Source of the DNA: Fratercula arctica
Lineage: Eukaryota; Chordata; Aves; Charadriiformes; Alcidae
NCBI GenBank assembly: GCA_947846985.1
Contig: CANTUZ010000005.1
Coordinates: 17,518,389 to 17,582,388, forward strand
Length of the DNA stretch: 64,000 nucleotides
Direction of reading: 5' to 3'
Shown here piece by piece: positions 24,421 through 37,250 of the stretch. The notes under the pieces are model-generated. The model was given only the letters and a program-made list of their open reading frames with translations. It was not told the origin of the DNA and ran no database searches. Both the position numbers and the translations under genes were made by a program. The number at the start of each line of letters is the position of its first letter. The stretch's first letter is position 1.

Positions 24421-26382
24421 CCTAAACCTCCTCCCTTGCACACATTCCTCCCCTTCTCCCATTAATCTTTCTTATTTGCAAACTTGCCCGGTCGTCTGCC
24501 TCTGCTGTGGACTCAGACAGGATAAGCTTTCATCACCACCTTCAGCCCTATGTCTCTCCTCTTCTCCTATCCACTGCCTTCCTACCTTCCGCATGTGGCA
24601 CAGCACCCAGACCCTGGCAGGCTGGGGAAGCTGACCCAGCTCACATTTTTTTCGATGACTTTTTTTTTAGCTGACCTTTATGTTTTTTTAGGCAGGGATG
24701 GGGGTCCAGGCCTAGCTTACACCAGTCTCAAAATGCAAACTGTTATTGAGCTGCTCTAAGAAAGAGACTCCTTTCTGGAGCCTCAGGTGCCTTGATTTTA
24801 ACACAGTTTACAAAAACAGGGTAGAAAATTATCAAGTCAAGGCTTTGCTCCCCTTCAAGTTATTTGCCAACATTTCCTACCCACTTAAAAAAACCCACTC
24901 TGGACAGTTTGAGTGAACAGCAAACACCAGCAGATAAGGTTTCAGCAGAAGCACATACTTACCACATGCTGGTTACTTCAGGCTGGTCCGGCATTGAACA
25001 GTTCAGCTCATCTTCCTGCTGCCCCCGTTCCACAGCGCTCTGTGAAAGAAAGACGCTGAGGGACCTACGTCCAGGAGAGCTCCAATACTCGCCTAGCAGG
25101 CGAGATAAATCCAGTCTAGTCCTCTGAGCAGAGAGGTCAGAGCTGTCTCCGGTGAGCACTAGGGTACGTCAAATTTGGATGGCTCAATTTTATGACATCC
25201 CTCTTCAGCTGGGAAAATGGATTATCTTCTTTTTCTTAGGGCGAGGTGGCTTATCAGCTTTGAAGAGCAGGCGCTCTTTCTGAAGGGATCAGCTGGAGCC
25301 AGGTGAGGAATCATCAGCCCCACGACAACTTGCCATCAGCCTTGAGAATCTGTAAAACCTGGTTATTCCCAGGATTCTGGTAACGGTGATTTTTGGATGG
25401 CTATATATCAACTGACACACCAAGAAAGGGAAATTACCTTTTGCACGAAATGACTTCTATGCCAAACTGTTATCGCTGAGATTAGCTGCCAAACAGAAAA
25501 TGTAGGCATGGTCTTGGGAACAAACAGGTAGAAATGGATGTGTTTTCTGGTTAACACAACACTCCTAGAAATGCACAGGCCTGGCTGCTTTCAGCAAGGG
25601 CTACAAGACACACCTTTCTCCACAAGGCCACCCCAGCTGATTAAGTCCCATTTTTCTTTTATTTATCTAGTAAAGAATCAGCAGAAGGTTTCCAGTCCTG
25701 TATTGCAAATAAGGCATCCGTACACTGTGCAGTGGGCTAAGAAAAAAAAGATAAGCAAAGCCAACAGCTTTCCTGTGCGTGTCAAGTGTCTGGATTTTAG
25801 AATAACAAAAACACATGGCACTCTTGTCCTGTATTTTATTAGGAAATTAACAGGCTGATTGATAACCTGAAATTACACAGTGAATCTCATTTAAAAAATG
25901 TTCAAAATCATGACAATCATTTTGATTTCTATAAAACATAATGCCCAGATACAATTCCTGCTTATGCCTGTAAATTTCTACACCCTTAACATTTGTCTAC
26001 TGTAGAGCAGCGAGGCTGGATAATTGTAACATAATGTGTAAAGTTAAATACAGTATACTTTCCTCTGCAGTCCAAGTGAAAGAGATGAAATGTTGAAAAG
26101 AAAGCCCGGAATATGAGCAGCACTATGAGAAGGTTCCCTGCCATCTCAGTTCATTACACATCAGTATTTCAGGCTGCTCACAGAGATTAAAGACTGGGGA
26201 CGTTAACTGCTGTGCAAAGTTACGAGGCTTTTAGGGCATCAGTTTTCCCGGAGAGGGAGAGAGACTGCTGTGGGATACGAGCCCTGCAGTGAGGGGAACA
26301 GGGTGCACTGGATGAGTGTGATGCTCAAAGTGCAAGAGCTGATAAATCTGTCTCCATCTCCCTCTTTTGCCAGCGGTAGGGC

Positions 26383-26401
26383 TACCACCACCACCACCAC
26401 A
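26383..26401. repeat. ACC trinucleotide microsatellite
   Basis: About six perfect ACC units are present. Confidence 0.85.
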
Positions 26402-27040
26402 TTGGACTAAATCGCTTTTCCTGACACTCTGTCAGCTTTAAAGATGTTCCACGTTCAAGACAGGGCTACTATGGTACAGGTGCGGACTATCTGCAGAGGT
26501 TGAATTTCAAATTTGGTAATCGAAGCCCAAATCCTGCTCACGTTGTGTATGTGAAAAATCCCACGGAGCGAAACACCACTGGCTTTACTGCAGCTCTCAC
26601 ATGGGGTAATGCGGTTCAGCTCCACGGGCTGTGGCTGAGGCCCTCGGTCCTCTAAATTAGAGCTGGCACTTTTCAATTCCAAATGACTCTTGTAGGGAGT
26701 TGAATTTCTCAGGACATCATTCCGGAAACTATTCAAATTGTCATATATGCTGTCTGGATGAGAGATGCTTTCCTGAATGGGGGCCTCGATTCCTGCGAGG
26801 ATTATGGATGCTCGGCAAGTGGCCAGCTCAAGCACTTGACCAGCAAGTCCAGTCACCGCAGCCTCTTGTACTATTCTTGGTGACTGCAAGCTAAAACCCA
26901 GTAGATTTAAGAAGTAGTGGGCCTTCTTTTTAAAAAGCTGTTTCAGGACAAGTACACTCAGACCACTGTGTTTTCTATTTACATATAAATTCTTTGGCAA
27001 CAATTTTCTAGACAGCAGAATAATTTTTTCTATGTAATAC

Positions 27041-27732
27041 TTTATTATCTCCCCATGAAAAACTGGTATCTTAAAAAATCTATAGCACTTTCCACTATAA
27101 ATAGTATTGTTCCAGATTAAGGATTAGTTCCTCCCTGAAGCAAAACAGATTTAAAAAACCTGGTCATTATCTGATAACTGTTTATGTAGCAATGTTAAAA
27201 TAAAACAGAAAAAGAAAATCATTCAGTATGCGGTTTGTCATTTTCTAGAATGTTAGTGTACGTTTATACAATAAAAACAATATAAGTTATCCTAGCTTGT
27301 TTTAAAAACCTTAGTAGTAGAAATATATTGCTATCTGCAGATTCATAAACAGAATGCACTTCTTCCATCTAAGTTCAAGTATTATTAGAATATTATTATT
27401 ACTATTATTATTATTAAAAGAGCTCCAAATCCTTGCCATTTTGCCTGTCTTTGCGTAGTTTTGGTCTTTCTGAGAAATAATGAGTTGTGATCATTTGTTC
27501 GTGAACAAAATCAACGCGGAGCTTCAGCAAGTTTTGCCTGGTAGAAGACAGCCTGGCAATCCTTCGGCTATTGCGAGCGGCTTTAGAAGAGCGTATTTGA
27601 GACTAGTGGTATAGATACAGTAGTCACGTGTTTTCTTGGACGGCTGATGAACTTAACTCCTTCCAGGTTCTCAACATTCAGTCCCACTTAAAGGAGAAAG
27701 GTGGGAAGAACCCAACCCAGACTTCTACCACA
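27041..27732 (-). other. KCNQ1: KCNQ1 3' UTR with candidate polyadenylation signal
   Basis: Downstream of the KCNQ1 stop codon on the minus strand, the first AATAAA is at 27041-27046 (TTTATT on the plus strand). It would give a 3' UTR of about 0.7 kb with cleavage near 27015-27030. No earlier AATAAA was seen between it and the stop. Further AATAAA words lie lower (for example near 25659 and 25831), so a longer UTR is possible. An ATT-type microsatellite lies inside at about 27391-27414. Confidence 0.5.
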
Positions 27733-27933
27733 TCAGGATATATCATCTTCATTTCTTCTGGGTACTGTCAGTTGCTCGTAGGTCGGCAGGGTGTTATTAG
27801 GGAGGAAAAGATCTGAATTGACGTTGTTGCCTCTCTGAGATGATCTGTTGTTCCCTTGATCCCCCTGCTGACGGGAAACCAGATGATGCAGCATATCTGT
27901 AATGAGGTTCAGCTTCTGGTCCATTTGTGTAAC
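27733..27933 (-). CDS. KCNQ1: KCNQ1 last coding exon (Kv7.1 C-terminus)
   Basis: This exon encodes the last 66 residues of KCNQ1 (Kv7.1), the plasma-membrane voltage-gated potassium channel that forms the slow delayed rectifier with KCNE subunits. It opens with VTQMDQKLNLITDMLHHLV, the end of the C-terminal tetramerisation helix (helix D). It closes with DLFLPNNTLPTYEQLTVPRR, which is nearly identical to the human C-terminus and keeps the LPTY PY motif known to bind Nedd4-type ubiquitin ligases. The exon starts in phase 0 after a good acceptor, at the same Val-Thr-Gln as the human last exon, which encodes 78 residues. The 12-residue shortfall lies in the poorly conserved glycine-rich linker, which here is rich in Gln, Asn, Arg and Ser. 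The tail ends NEDDIS where human ends GPDEGS. The stop is TGA at 27733-27735. Upstream exons are outside the window or unrecognised. Confidence 0.95.
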   Translation of the reverse strand, partial: VTQMDQKLNLITDMLHHLVSRQQGDQGNNRSSQRGNNVNSDLFLPNNTLPTYEQLTVPRRNEDDIS

Positions 27934-27965
27934 CTACAAAAGCAAAGGGAAGGTTTGTTTGCAAC
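27934..27965 (-). other. KCNQ1: Splice acceptor of the KCNQ1 last intron
   Basis: Read on the minus strand, a pyrimidine-rich stretch (CCTTCCCTTTGCTTTTGTAG) runs straight into the exon's first codon, GTT. It is a normal U2-type acceptor and fixes the exon boundary at 27933. Confidence 0.9.
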
Positions 27966-28508
27966 AAACCACGTGGTACCAATGCAATATTAAAATGGCA
28001 GTTTTCTTAATTAGGATCACAACCACCTCTACGAAGATACCACAGATTCACAGTCCATCAAACAGAGCAGTAGAAATTTGATGCAATAGGTCAGAGTTGG
28101 ATGAGGACAGGCCTGTTAATACTCACCTCTGGTATGTGCTTTGACACTCATTTTATACCTGGATGAACGCATGACAAATGGGCTTTTAAAGAGGTGTACA
28201 GGGATAGAGAACCGAGTCCCAGAACTGAGTTTCTGTGGGTTTTTTTAGCATTATGTCATCCATATTTTTTGGAAACCATGATAAACTTCTAACATGCCTA
28301 TATGCCTTAATAATATCAATATGCTCTAGTAAATATCTGCTCTACCTGCAGTGATCTGATCAGCGCTGGTGCTCTTTGTTACATTCGGGCCCAATTACCA
28401 GCTCAGGCCACAAATTGCCCCACAGATATTTTTGCTGATGCAAGTGTATAGCAGCTGGGGTCTGTGGCAAGGGCTGGGAGTGGGGCACGATTCAGTTTTA
28501 CACTCTCA

Positions 28509-28529
28509 CCCCCCCCCCCCCCCCCCCCC
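28509..28529. repeat. Poly-C run of 21 bases
   Basis: Twenty-one consecutive C bases. Long C runs are uncommon in this otherwise AT-rich intron and can form i-motif or G-quadruplex structures on the two strands. Run length may be affected by sequencing error. Confidence 0.85.
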
Positions 28530-30514
28530 GACCGTGCTCACTAGGATTGCCGTTTGAATGACATGATTCACAGCAAGCCAGAAATGCTTCTAAGAGGGAT
28601 GAAAGCTAATTTTTCAACCAGAGGGCTGCAGGGGAAGGTTCAGCCTGAATCCATACTGCTCATTTTCTTCTGCCTTTGGACAGAAACCCATTAAATTATT
28701 TAATTCCTCTTTTTTACTTTTTTTCTGCTCTTTCTTCTAATCTTTAGGAGAAATATAATGAAAAATCTGGATACTTAATAGACACTAGGTTATGGATTTG
28801 TCCAAAGTTTAGACTCTATCTGATGTACACTTGTGGTACTTAGAGGAAAATCAAGAACAAAACGTTTCTAGTTTCTAGCCTCCTCCCTGTGCTGCCTCCA
28901 ATGTACTGAGCCAGATGTCCTGAGAGGAAGATGGGCACTGCTAGCTTCAAAGTCATGCCCGCTCTCTGCCCCTTGGCATGGCAAGCATTAAAATTGGCCA
29001 CTAAGAGTCCTTCTGGTGGCCTCCTACTCCCTTCTACAAGCCTAAAGAGAAAGACACGATTTTGCCATTGTAGTCTCTGACCAATCAATCCATAGGGATC
29101 CTAAAACACTATGTAAATTCTAGGCAAAAAGATGTAATAGGCATTAATAAGAGAAAAGAAAGTAAGCAGAAAAAAACCCCAACAACGTGATAGGAATAAA
29201 TTGCTGCCTGAAATATCTGCTAGAAAGTAGTGAAAGGCACATAAAACCGCCAGAGAGAGCATGAGTGGGAGCAATTTATATGTGCCTGGCTATCGTCCAA
29301 GTATCACACAGGATAGTAAAAGACAGTAAGGCTGAGCAGAACATCAACAAACCTGGAGGATTTCAGCAGAGACTAAAATGTTTTTCCACCATAGAGAAAA
29401 TGCTAGTTTTTTTTTTTTCGAACACTTTGTACAACTGGTAGGGAAGCAGATACAGTGATTTAAAAATATGAGGTGCCAGAGATTTATACTTTGCAGCTGG
29501 TTTTGAAAACATTAGGCAAAGCACCCTAGATGGTACATGAAACACTAGCAATTCTGGATGGAAATGGCTGTTGAAAGATGAGATTCTTCAAACAAGGAAG
29601 CTGAAGAACACATAAGTTCAAGATTTCTAGAAGAAAATACAGATGGAAAATCAAGCAGATCATCGGGTTTTCATTTCATCACTATTTGTTCACTCCCTTA
29701 AAAAAAAGGCACGCTTTGCGCAAATGGTGCCTGTCGCAGGTGGCAAACCCATGGTGCTCCAAGTGTGACAGCACAAATCAGTGCTAGTGAAACCTGCAAA
29801 AATATCTCATTCCTCCATTCCCCACTGCAAAGGTATCACTTGCTTTCTGAGACAGCTGCGCTGGAAGGACTGTAGTGGAAGGCTGCAGACAAACCGCTAT
29901 CTTCAGAGTCCGCAAGACAACTTTTCCGCTAACAAGAAATGTCTCTTTGCTAATTGTTCTGAACTAACTAGGGGATTTTTATATATATATTTCTTAATTT
30001 GTGATTCCAGGCAGTGATTACCAGAGGAAACACAGACTGAAGATAGATCTGGAAAATGTGCATTTATGAAACTCTTGCACTGATGAGCTATTGAACATGA
30101 CAGTAGGTTGGACTGAGATCTGGATAGTCCTTCAACAGCTGTGCATCTTGGTGATGAAGTACTGGAGAGAAGTGAGATGTGAATATTCTTGCTGGGAAAT
30201 GAATTCCCAGAGATAATTGTCTAATTTTTTCTAGGGAACAAGGTTTGGCTGCTGCAGCTGTGGAGTGCAGGAGGCCCACAGAAGCAGAGGCAGAAGCTAA
30301 TTACTATTGAGCTGAGCCATATGAGATAAAAAGTAAAGACCTTTGTCTTCCATGTTCCTGCTTATCGGGGTAGGGCTCTAAAGCCACAAAGCTTTTGTGG
30401 AGGGAGGTCCAGATAACTGGTTGTGTTTAATTGTTGTTGAATAGTTTTGCTTTCCAATAAAGCAAGCCATTTCCCAGGGAGTTCTGCGCCCATGAAGGGC
30501 TTGCTCCAAGACAC

Positions 30515-30605
30515 GCTGAAGTCAGTGGTAGTTTTTGGCAATCACAGACTTCCAGTGACTTCAGCAGGCTCAGGATCAATCTCGGACTGAATCGTCAATC
30601 CCAAA
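30515..30605. repeat. Possible old amniote repeat fragment
   Basis: The words 'gctgaagtcagtggtag' and 'cttccagtgacttcagcagg' resemble the 'ttccattgacttcaatggga' phrase of old interspersed repeats common in reptile and bird genomes. The match is short, so the call is weak. Confidence 0.35.
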
Positions 30606-32113
30606 CAGTAACATATTCTTTGGTTATTACAAGAGAAGGAGCAGTCTGGATTTCTGTACATAGCTCTGCTCGTGCTTCTTGGGGATGGATCAGAAAAGAT
30701 GACATTTGCAAATGAGATGGGAATGGGACGATGGGCCCTCATCCTCGGTTCTGCCAGAGGGGTGTCTGCTCAAAGTATGAGACATTTTAAAGAGACGACT
30801 AAAAGCCACCAGAAGGCAACTTCTACTGTCATCACAGGCCTCTGATATACAAGAGTAAGAGGCTTGCTGGTGAACGGCCTTGCTTATTAGTGTGCCCAAT
30901 CTGCCCATCGCCATCCAAACACACATCCTGAAATACATCGATCAATTGTTTGCTGCAGAGACAATTATATCCCCTAGAAAAATGTCATTGTGTGCAATAC
31001 CCTTTTTATTAAACTAGCTTTATGCACTTAGCATGAAGCAGCGTATCGTCTCCCTTGAATCATACTTTCAAACACGTTTACTTGATTAGAAATTAGCTCT
31101 GATGCCAGAATGAATAAAAGTAAAGCAAACAGAAAAACTGCTGATGTTGCTATAATCTTAACTGCTTTGGACAACTCTGATCCTTCTACTTAAAACAGCA
31201 AACAGTGTTAATTACATAGAAAAATAACCCAGACTGATTTGTTTCTTTTAGGAAAAACTAAGTAAGCTCTTTCTAGCTGATTTATGTTTCATTAGAAGCA
31301 CGATGTTTGGATGATCAGATTCTTTATATGCAAATAATTTCCGTTGCATTTTATAGTTGTTGGGGAGAGGAAGCGGTGTTTGAAACTCTTCAGAAATTAC
31401 ACACCACAGTTATTCCTAAGTCTTACTGAAATATTGTACGAAAACAAGATTTTTCCAGCCTCTGAGATAAGTTTTTTTAAAAAAAACAGATCCAAGGATC
31501 ATAGATTGAGCACAGACAGAGAGAAGAAGATTTAAAGAAGTTTTGAACCTAGCTCTTAGAAATGAATAAAAAACCCCCATCCATGCAGTGCACTGAGGAA
31601 AAAAAAAACAAACTAGAACAAACCCCAAACAGTTCTTCACAGAGGCTGAAAGATTAGAGCACAAATCTGAAACGGCCCATCATGAAGAACTGTAGCTATG
31701 CTGCAGAACAGATTTTTGCTCTCCCTAAAAAGTGACAGAGGGACATGACCACTCTGACACCCCACACAATAGACACGTGGCGATGACGTAGTTCCTATCA
31801 ACCACAAGGTCCTCTTAGGTCATGCCTTCAGGAGCAGCAGTCCTCTATAACTGGATATAAAATGACATGCCAACTTTTATAAAGGTATCAAAGGCATTGC
31901 AGGAGGTGCTAGTGAACAAGACAGAGACTGTTCCTGTGATGAGAGAACAAAATAATGAGCAATTTATCTATTAAAATTCCACAGATCCTCACATTATATT
32001 AATTTTAAATGTCTTGTAATTTTAAGCATTCGTAACAAATTCATGGTAAGATTCACCACAAAAAATGTAACAATGAATTTCTTTCCTTGGGTTTTTCTTT
32101 GTTTGTTTGGTTT

Positions 32114-32153
32114 CTTGTTTGTTTGTTTGTTTGTTTGTTTGTTTGTTTTTTTA
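32114..32153. repeat. TTTG microsatellite
   Basis: About nine TTTG units end in a T run that abuts an A run (TTTTTTTAAAAAAAA), then C-rich and ACAAACCC-type sequence. Overlapping open frames on both strands are produced only by the repeat. Confidence 0.9.
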
Positions 32154-34439
32154 AAAAAAACCCCACAAACCCAACAAAGGAGCCTGAGTGGCTCCAGGGA
32201 CATCTGGAGGAGAGTCTCCTTTATACAGCCCTGTAAGGGAGAACTAAAGAGCGGCACTCTGGAGACCCACTCCCAAAACTCATTATAGGGATTTACTGGG
32301 AAGGTGCAAGGACAGATGGACCTAGGGAGCTGAGGGGAATGGTATTTTCAGACATAGATATTCAGGATAGTGGGAAAGCCGAAGGACAAAATCTGGAGTT
32401 TGGCATAATTTAGGCCACAAAGACCACAAATTACTAAAAAGTTACGCCAAGCGCTGATCCTGGAGGGATGAAGGTTGATTAATGCTGTTGATTAAAGCTG
32501 TCTCATCTGCCTTTCATTCTCAGAGATTTCAAAAGTAAAAGTATTATTAAAGCTAAAAATCATAGTCCCTTTGGACAGAATGGTGGTTTATAACTACCTG
32601 TGTTCTTAACATGGTTGACTGATTAAACAAATAATTTATGATTAAACAGGAGATTTTTTGTCAGCACAGTGCTGTGCCCTCTCAGGGGCTTCAGGGGGAC
32701 TGTGCTTGCTCTTAATATGGGAAGCCGAGCGTGAAGCTGCTAAAGGAGAAGAGGAAAGCCAGAACGCAAGCTACACTTGGCTCAAGGAAAATGTGATAAA
32801 GGGAAATTTCAGCTACTTTTCCAACATTAGACTCCCAAGTCTGCTACCCTGACTTACCTTGAGTAGCAGTCATTCCTGAGGGTGAAGCTTTTTAGCTCAA
32901 AGAAAACCAACTCTTTAAAGGCACTTTTTCCAAAATAACTGAAGATGACTGGGGAGATCCTCATATATTTGTCACTCCTGGTGGCCTCTTAAAAGGAGGA
33001 CCCTTTTGCTCTGTAGTGTGTCAAACTTCCAGGGAAAGAAAACGATGCTTTCTTTAACTGTGCATCCTTGTAAGCGGTGTTGTATAGAACCCCTAATGTG
33101 GTCACTATTCAATACTATACTCAGTAATGAGCTAGCTTTATATTTCAGAAAACCACGCAGAAATGCTCTTTCTTTTAACAAAATCATCATTAGGCACATT
33201 AATGATGCAGTTGAAGAAAAGATAAGAGGCAAAAAATATTCCAGAACTTACGATACCTGTTAATGGCAATGATATAAAGGAAGTATCAAGCGGTACTTAA
33301 GAAAACAGTGAGTGTCTTCTGCAAGTGAAGGTGTTGTTATAAATCACATTTTTCTTTGGTGGGATCCATCCTATTGAAGTCCTGTTCTTGAGAATATTTG
33401 AGGAAGCTTCAGAGAGCAGCTTCCCCGGTTCCTCTTGCTAAGTCCCTACACATTTTGGTATCTCAGTATTTCTGAAAGTTAGTGCTTTAATTTTTAGGGC
33501 TCTGTGGACAGGAACAAATATGATCTTAGGAGTGGCCTTCTAGAGAAGCTCAGGGATAGGTATGGGAATCTTTAAAGAGGATTTATTTTAAACATTTCTC
33601 TATAACTATAATAGTGGCAGGAGAGACCAATAATTTCAGTGTTATTATTCTCTCTTCAGGTACACAATTCTTCAAAAATCATGGAAAGAATCTTCCTGCC
33701 ATTTACAGCACCCAAGATCCCAGATTCTTGTGAATCCCCTTATCAGAGCTTCTGGCTTCGATTTGTTTATTTTGTTGCCAGAGATTAGGCAGCAGTCTTC
33801 CTGGAGGTTATATACCCATTGCCGAGGTGTTTATAGGAGAATGTAATCTGCATGAAGGAAGATTTGTTCTCCAGACTGTCTGTACTTTCTCTTGAGAGTT
33901 GGCCAAAGAAGGGCGTATGTGTGCGGTGTCTGGGGGGAGGATAGAGGAAGTGGGGCCAATGAGAATACACTCTCCTCTAATATAAGATTACTCATCGCTA
34001 AAAAAATAGAAAAGGCTGAGCTTCTGAGGAGCACAATTAACAGTTTTGGGGGTTGCACGTGACAAGTCACTTTCTAGCCAATGAAAATGCTGTATTAACA
34101 CTGTAACCACTGTATTAAATGGCAAATGAAATGGATAACTTTGAGACAAAAAGCATCTTTGGAAAGAAAGGCACTCGCTACACACTGGGTCCTACAATCA
34201 GCTCTCCTGCGTAAAGCTATCGGTGCCAATCTCTTCTTCGCTCTGAGAAAATTGTCCTGTTTTTTCAGTAAACTGAGACTGTTGCTGGTCTCATCTTACC
34301 CTGTATTTTTGTAGTAAAATATTTCTCCTACACATCTCGAAAGTGTAACAAAACCCTTATTTTTTGTAGTAGTAAGCCTTAAATGGCTGCTGATAATTCT
34401 TCATTAATCAGCCTGTGTCCCTTGTGCTTTCAACAGAGG

Positions 34440-34540
34440 GTGATGACCTGGGGCTGGGAAGAAACTTCTGAGTCATTGAGTCAGGGTCAGAGCTCAGAAA
34501 CAACTAGGATTTATAATCCAGTCGCTGGCTCTGATTCTGC
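34440..34540. repeat. Possible ancient repeat fragment
   Basis: 'cattgagtcagggtcagagc', 'aactaggatttataatccag' and 'tcgctggctctgattctg' recall the 'cagagctgggaatagaaccc' part of old amniote repeats. The similarity is loose. Confidence 0.3.
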
Positions 34541-37065
34541 AGAAGTTACCTTGATATCAGTAAACTGCTATTAAAAAAGGCTTGCGTTGGCAGAACAAAT
34601 TCCTAATGCACCATTATAGAAACTCAGTTGTGTCACACATTTTTCTTAATTATGTTGGGAAGTAAAACAAGCCAGTAAGACCAATGTGGTCATTTGACTA
34701 CTGACTATAACACTTATGGCATTTTAAAGTAATTTTTGTTTGAAGAATTTTGTCCTGATTGTGCAGCACAAACTCTGGGGTACCAGATGCTAAAGCAACA
34801 GGATATGGGAGAAATGACAGGGTTCATTTATGCATTCTTTCTTCCCATTAGAATTGGGAAAGCAATTTTGATAAGCAAGTAACTATATTGCAGAGAATTA
34901 TTTTCCCTTTCCAAATGTCCTTTTCCCCAAAGAAAAACATCTTTTTCTAAAAGCTTTCACAAAGCTTGTGGAAATATGGCCTCTCTGGTTAACTAGTTGC
35001 TCAGCACCATTTCTTTCACGTGGATTTTCACGATTCTTAGAAGAGTGTAGACTATAAGCATAATGCTATTTTTCAGATTAGTCGTCTTCCTTGAATTCTA
35101 TTTGAAACCGACAATAGTAAGAGACATGCTCTGACAGGTCAAAAACTGAAAAACTGATATGAAAAAGCCACTTCAGTAATAAATAATACAATATAAACTA
35201 CAGCATATATGTTACCAAACACAGAATATTGGCAGCATGTTTTTGTAACTGCCTCTTTTATGATACTGCCAGTTTTCCCCAAATGAAACTGAAGATACAG
35301 CCTTCAGGAACAGCAGTAGCTGAAGAAGATGTTACGTGATAAACCAGAAACCTCCACAGCTATCTTTGACTATTTCCAGCCTCTTACACACAATTCATGT
35401 ACACAATCCTTACGTGAAGAAATGCTGCAGATCAGCCGCAGGCAAAACTTCAGGTGCAAGAGGAACCATTAAATAAGACCCACAAAGAAACAAGCGGCAA
35501 CAACAGGTGCTGTGCTTATGTAAGAGAGCAATTCCTTTAAGATCTTAAAAATAATGAGAAACAAACAGAAATCAGAAGTTAAAAGCACACAAGTTGATTT
35601 GGTTTTCACATGTCACCTTCATAAAATTATCTGGCTATAACCTGCTGCTGGACTAAGGGAAGCAAAGTAAGATGAATAGATACCTCTCCTTCTAACAAGG
35701 AGGTTGGTAGGACCCTGGCAAATGGAAGAATTAGTTACGGAATAAGTGAAATACACTTGGCCATGGACTGTTGCAGCATACAAGACCTCAAAACGTGGCA
35801 AGATTTTGGGACAGTGCTTATTTTAGAAGCGGAGAGGTCTCAGAAAGGCTCGAGGGTAAAAAAAGTCAGAAACGGATGACCTAAAATGCTGCTAGTCAAG
35901 ACAGAAATGAGGGCCAGGATGGACGTGGCTGGAGGAGATGGTAAGAAGCAGAGACTGGATACGGCTGCTACTTGAGAAGAGAGAGCTGAGAACGGTGGCC
36001 TCGGTTCAGCCCTTTTGTTGTTGCTATTAACAACTCCTTGCAAAAATATTTGGCTTATCTGAAACACCCGAACCGTTGGAAATCAGCTTTTCCTGAGAAT
36101 CTTTTGTTAGCTGTAGGTGTAGATTTGGGCCACGAAGCCCCTCTGCTTGCTCATCGCTCCCCCAGCTCCCAGGCCAGCCCTGAGCGCAACGCTCGCAGAT
36201 CTGTCTGGCATCCACAGGGCTATAGCCAAGCAATTAAAATTTGTGGTCGACTCTCGTTGTAGATAAATGAGACAAGACTTAAAACACATGGAAATTTTCA
36301 AGTTAGGACAGTGTCCAAAATCTACAGTCTTTGGCCCAGCACAGCCTCAGGATACAGCATTTTTTTCTCTAAAATATTACAAAGGTCAGATATTTATTTT
36401 TTTAACCCTTTCCTCTAAACTAACAGAGTATCAGTAGATGAACAAGGGAGCTTGGAACGTTTTTCTCTCCTTGCATGAAGCCAGGAAAGTGAAGTTTAGG
36501 GTCTTGTCTCTAAATATAGCTTTTATCAGAGGCTACTGAAGAAGAGAAAAGCCCCCTATCCTATTAACTGAATACTCTGGATTTTTCAAGCATTTGCTTA
36601 TCTTCATTTACTATAGCCCCACCTTCAGGAAATAATATCTCTTTGACCAGACACAACTGTCTTCCATTTCCATTTAAAAATAAGACACAGGTTGACAAGA
36701 AGAGAGGGAGTCTTTCCTTAGAAGTGAATCAGTGATACCAGAAGTATGAGATGTTTATGTATCCACAAAAATCACTGGACATCCATCTCGCAACATCATC
36801 ATAAACAGTTTCCCAAATTATGCTGAAATTGAAATCCAGCTTTATGGAAGATGTCAAACAGGCTCAAGATAACAAGAAATATAAGGGAAGTATTGGTCAC
36901 AGAAATCAGGAAAAAGCACCCCTTTATCTTTATGCAATAGTTTGGATATAGTTATAGAATAAATGGCAGTCATTGGCGCATCTTATATCACTGTGTGAGT
37001 CTCTGTGTACCTATAGAGTACCACACTGCAGTAGATAGGTGCTGTTATTGCTAGCACAAAGTGGG

Positions 37066-37250
37066 GATCATCTAGTCCAACCATCAACCCAACTCTGACA
37101 AAAACCATCACTAAACCATACCTCTAAGCACTATATCTGCCCATCTTTTAAATACCTCCAGGGATGGTGCCTCAACCACTTCTCTGGGCAGCCTGTTGCT
37201 ATTGCTTTCTCATTCCCAATCACACTCTTGTTCAGCAAAACATTCCTATG
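37066..37250 (-). mobile_element. CR1 LINE 3' fragment, minus orientation
   Basis: The plus strand reads 'gatcatctagtccaaccatc', then phrases on three 'ctaaaccata' and 'ctaagcactat' words, then 'acctccagggatggtgcctc', 'aaccacttctctgggcagcc' and 'tgtt'. This is the reverse complement of a CR1 3' end. It shares its wording with the longer copy at 43941-44508, so both belong to the same or a close subfamily. The terminal ATTCTATGAT tail is missing and the 5' side decays beyond about 37210. Confidence 0.85.

Larger units (their letters stand above)
20501..27030. other. Non-coding flank between CpG block and KCNQ1 3' end
   Basis: No coding frame with family similarity is visible. The stretch holds a homeodomain-type AT-rich patch near 21476-21510, a 19-base tandem duplication at 22455-22492, a MIR-like remnant at about 23565-23645, an old repeat at 24135-24420 and an ACC microsatellite at 26383-26401. 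A minus-strand frame at 26455-27003 (182 codons) shows no domain and lies in or just beyond the probable KCNQ1 3' UTR. Confidence 0.5.
27966..37065. other. Intronic stretch, no genes or young repeats
   Basis: AT-rich intron sequence. It contains a poly-C run at 28509-28529, a 'gaagtcagtgg / cttccagtgacttcagcagg' old-repeat phrase at about 30515-30600, a TTTG microsatellite at 32114-32152 and a possible old repeat at 34440-34540. No conserved coding frame was seen. Confidence 0.5.

Noticed and set aside
26455..27003. Minus-strand open frame of 182 codons just downstream of KCNQ1
   Set aside because: It lies in or directly beyond the probable KCNQ1 3' UTR, has no recognisable domain or signal, and its residue content is that of random translated sequence.
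1..27030. CDKN1C, expected from mammalian gene order downstream of KCNQ1
   Set aside because: No sequence resembling the CDK-inhibitory domain or the C-terminal motif was recognised in any frame. If present it would lie left of this window.
32855..32885. Excellent minus-strand splice donor (CTCAAG/GTAAGT)
   Set aside because: The sequence before it does not encode the expected KCNQ1 exon, and no convincing acceptor or conserved frame was seen. Treated as a chance donor.
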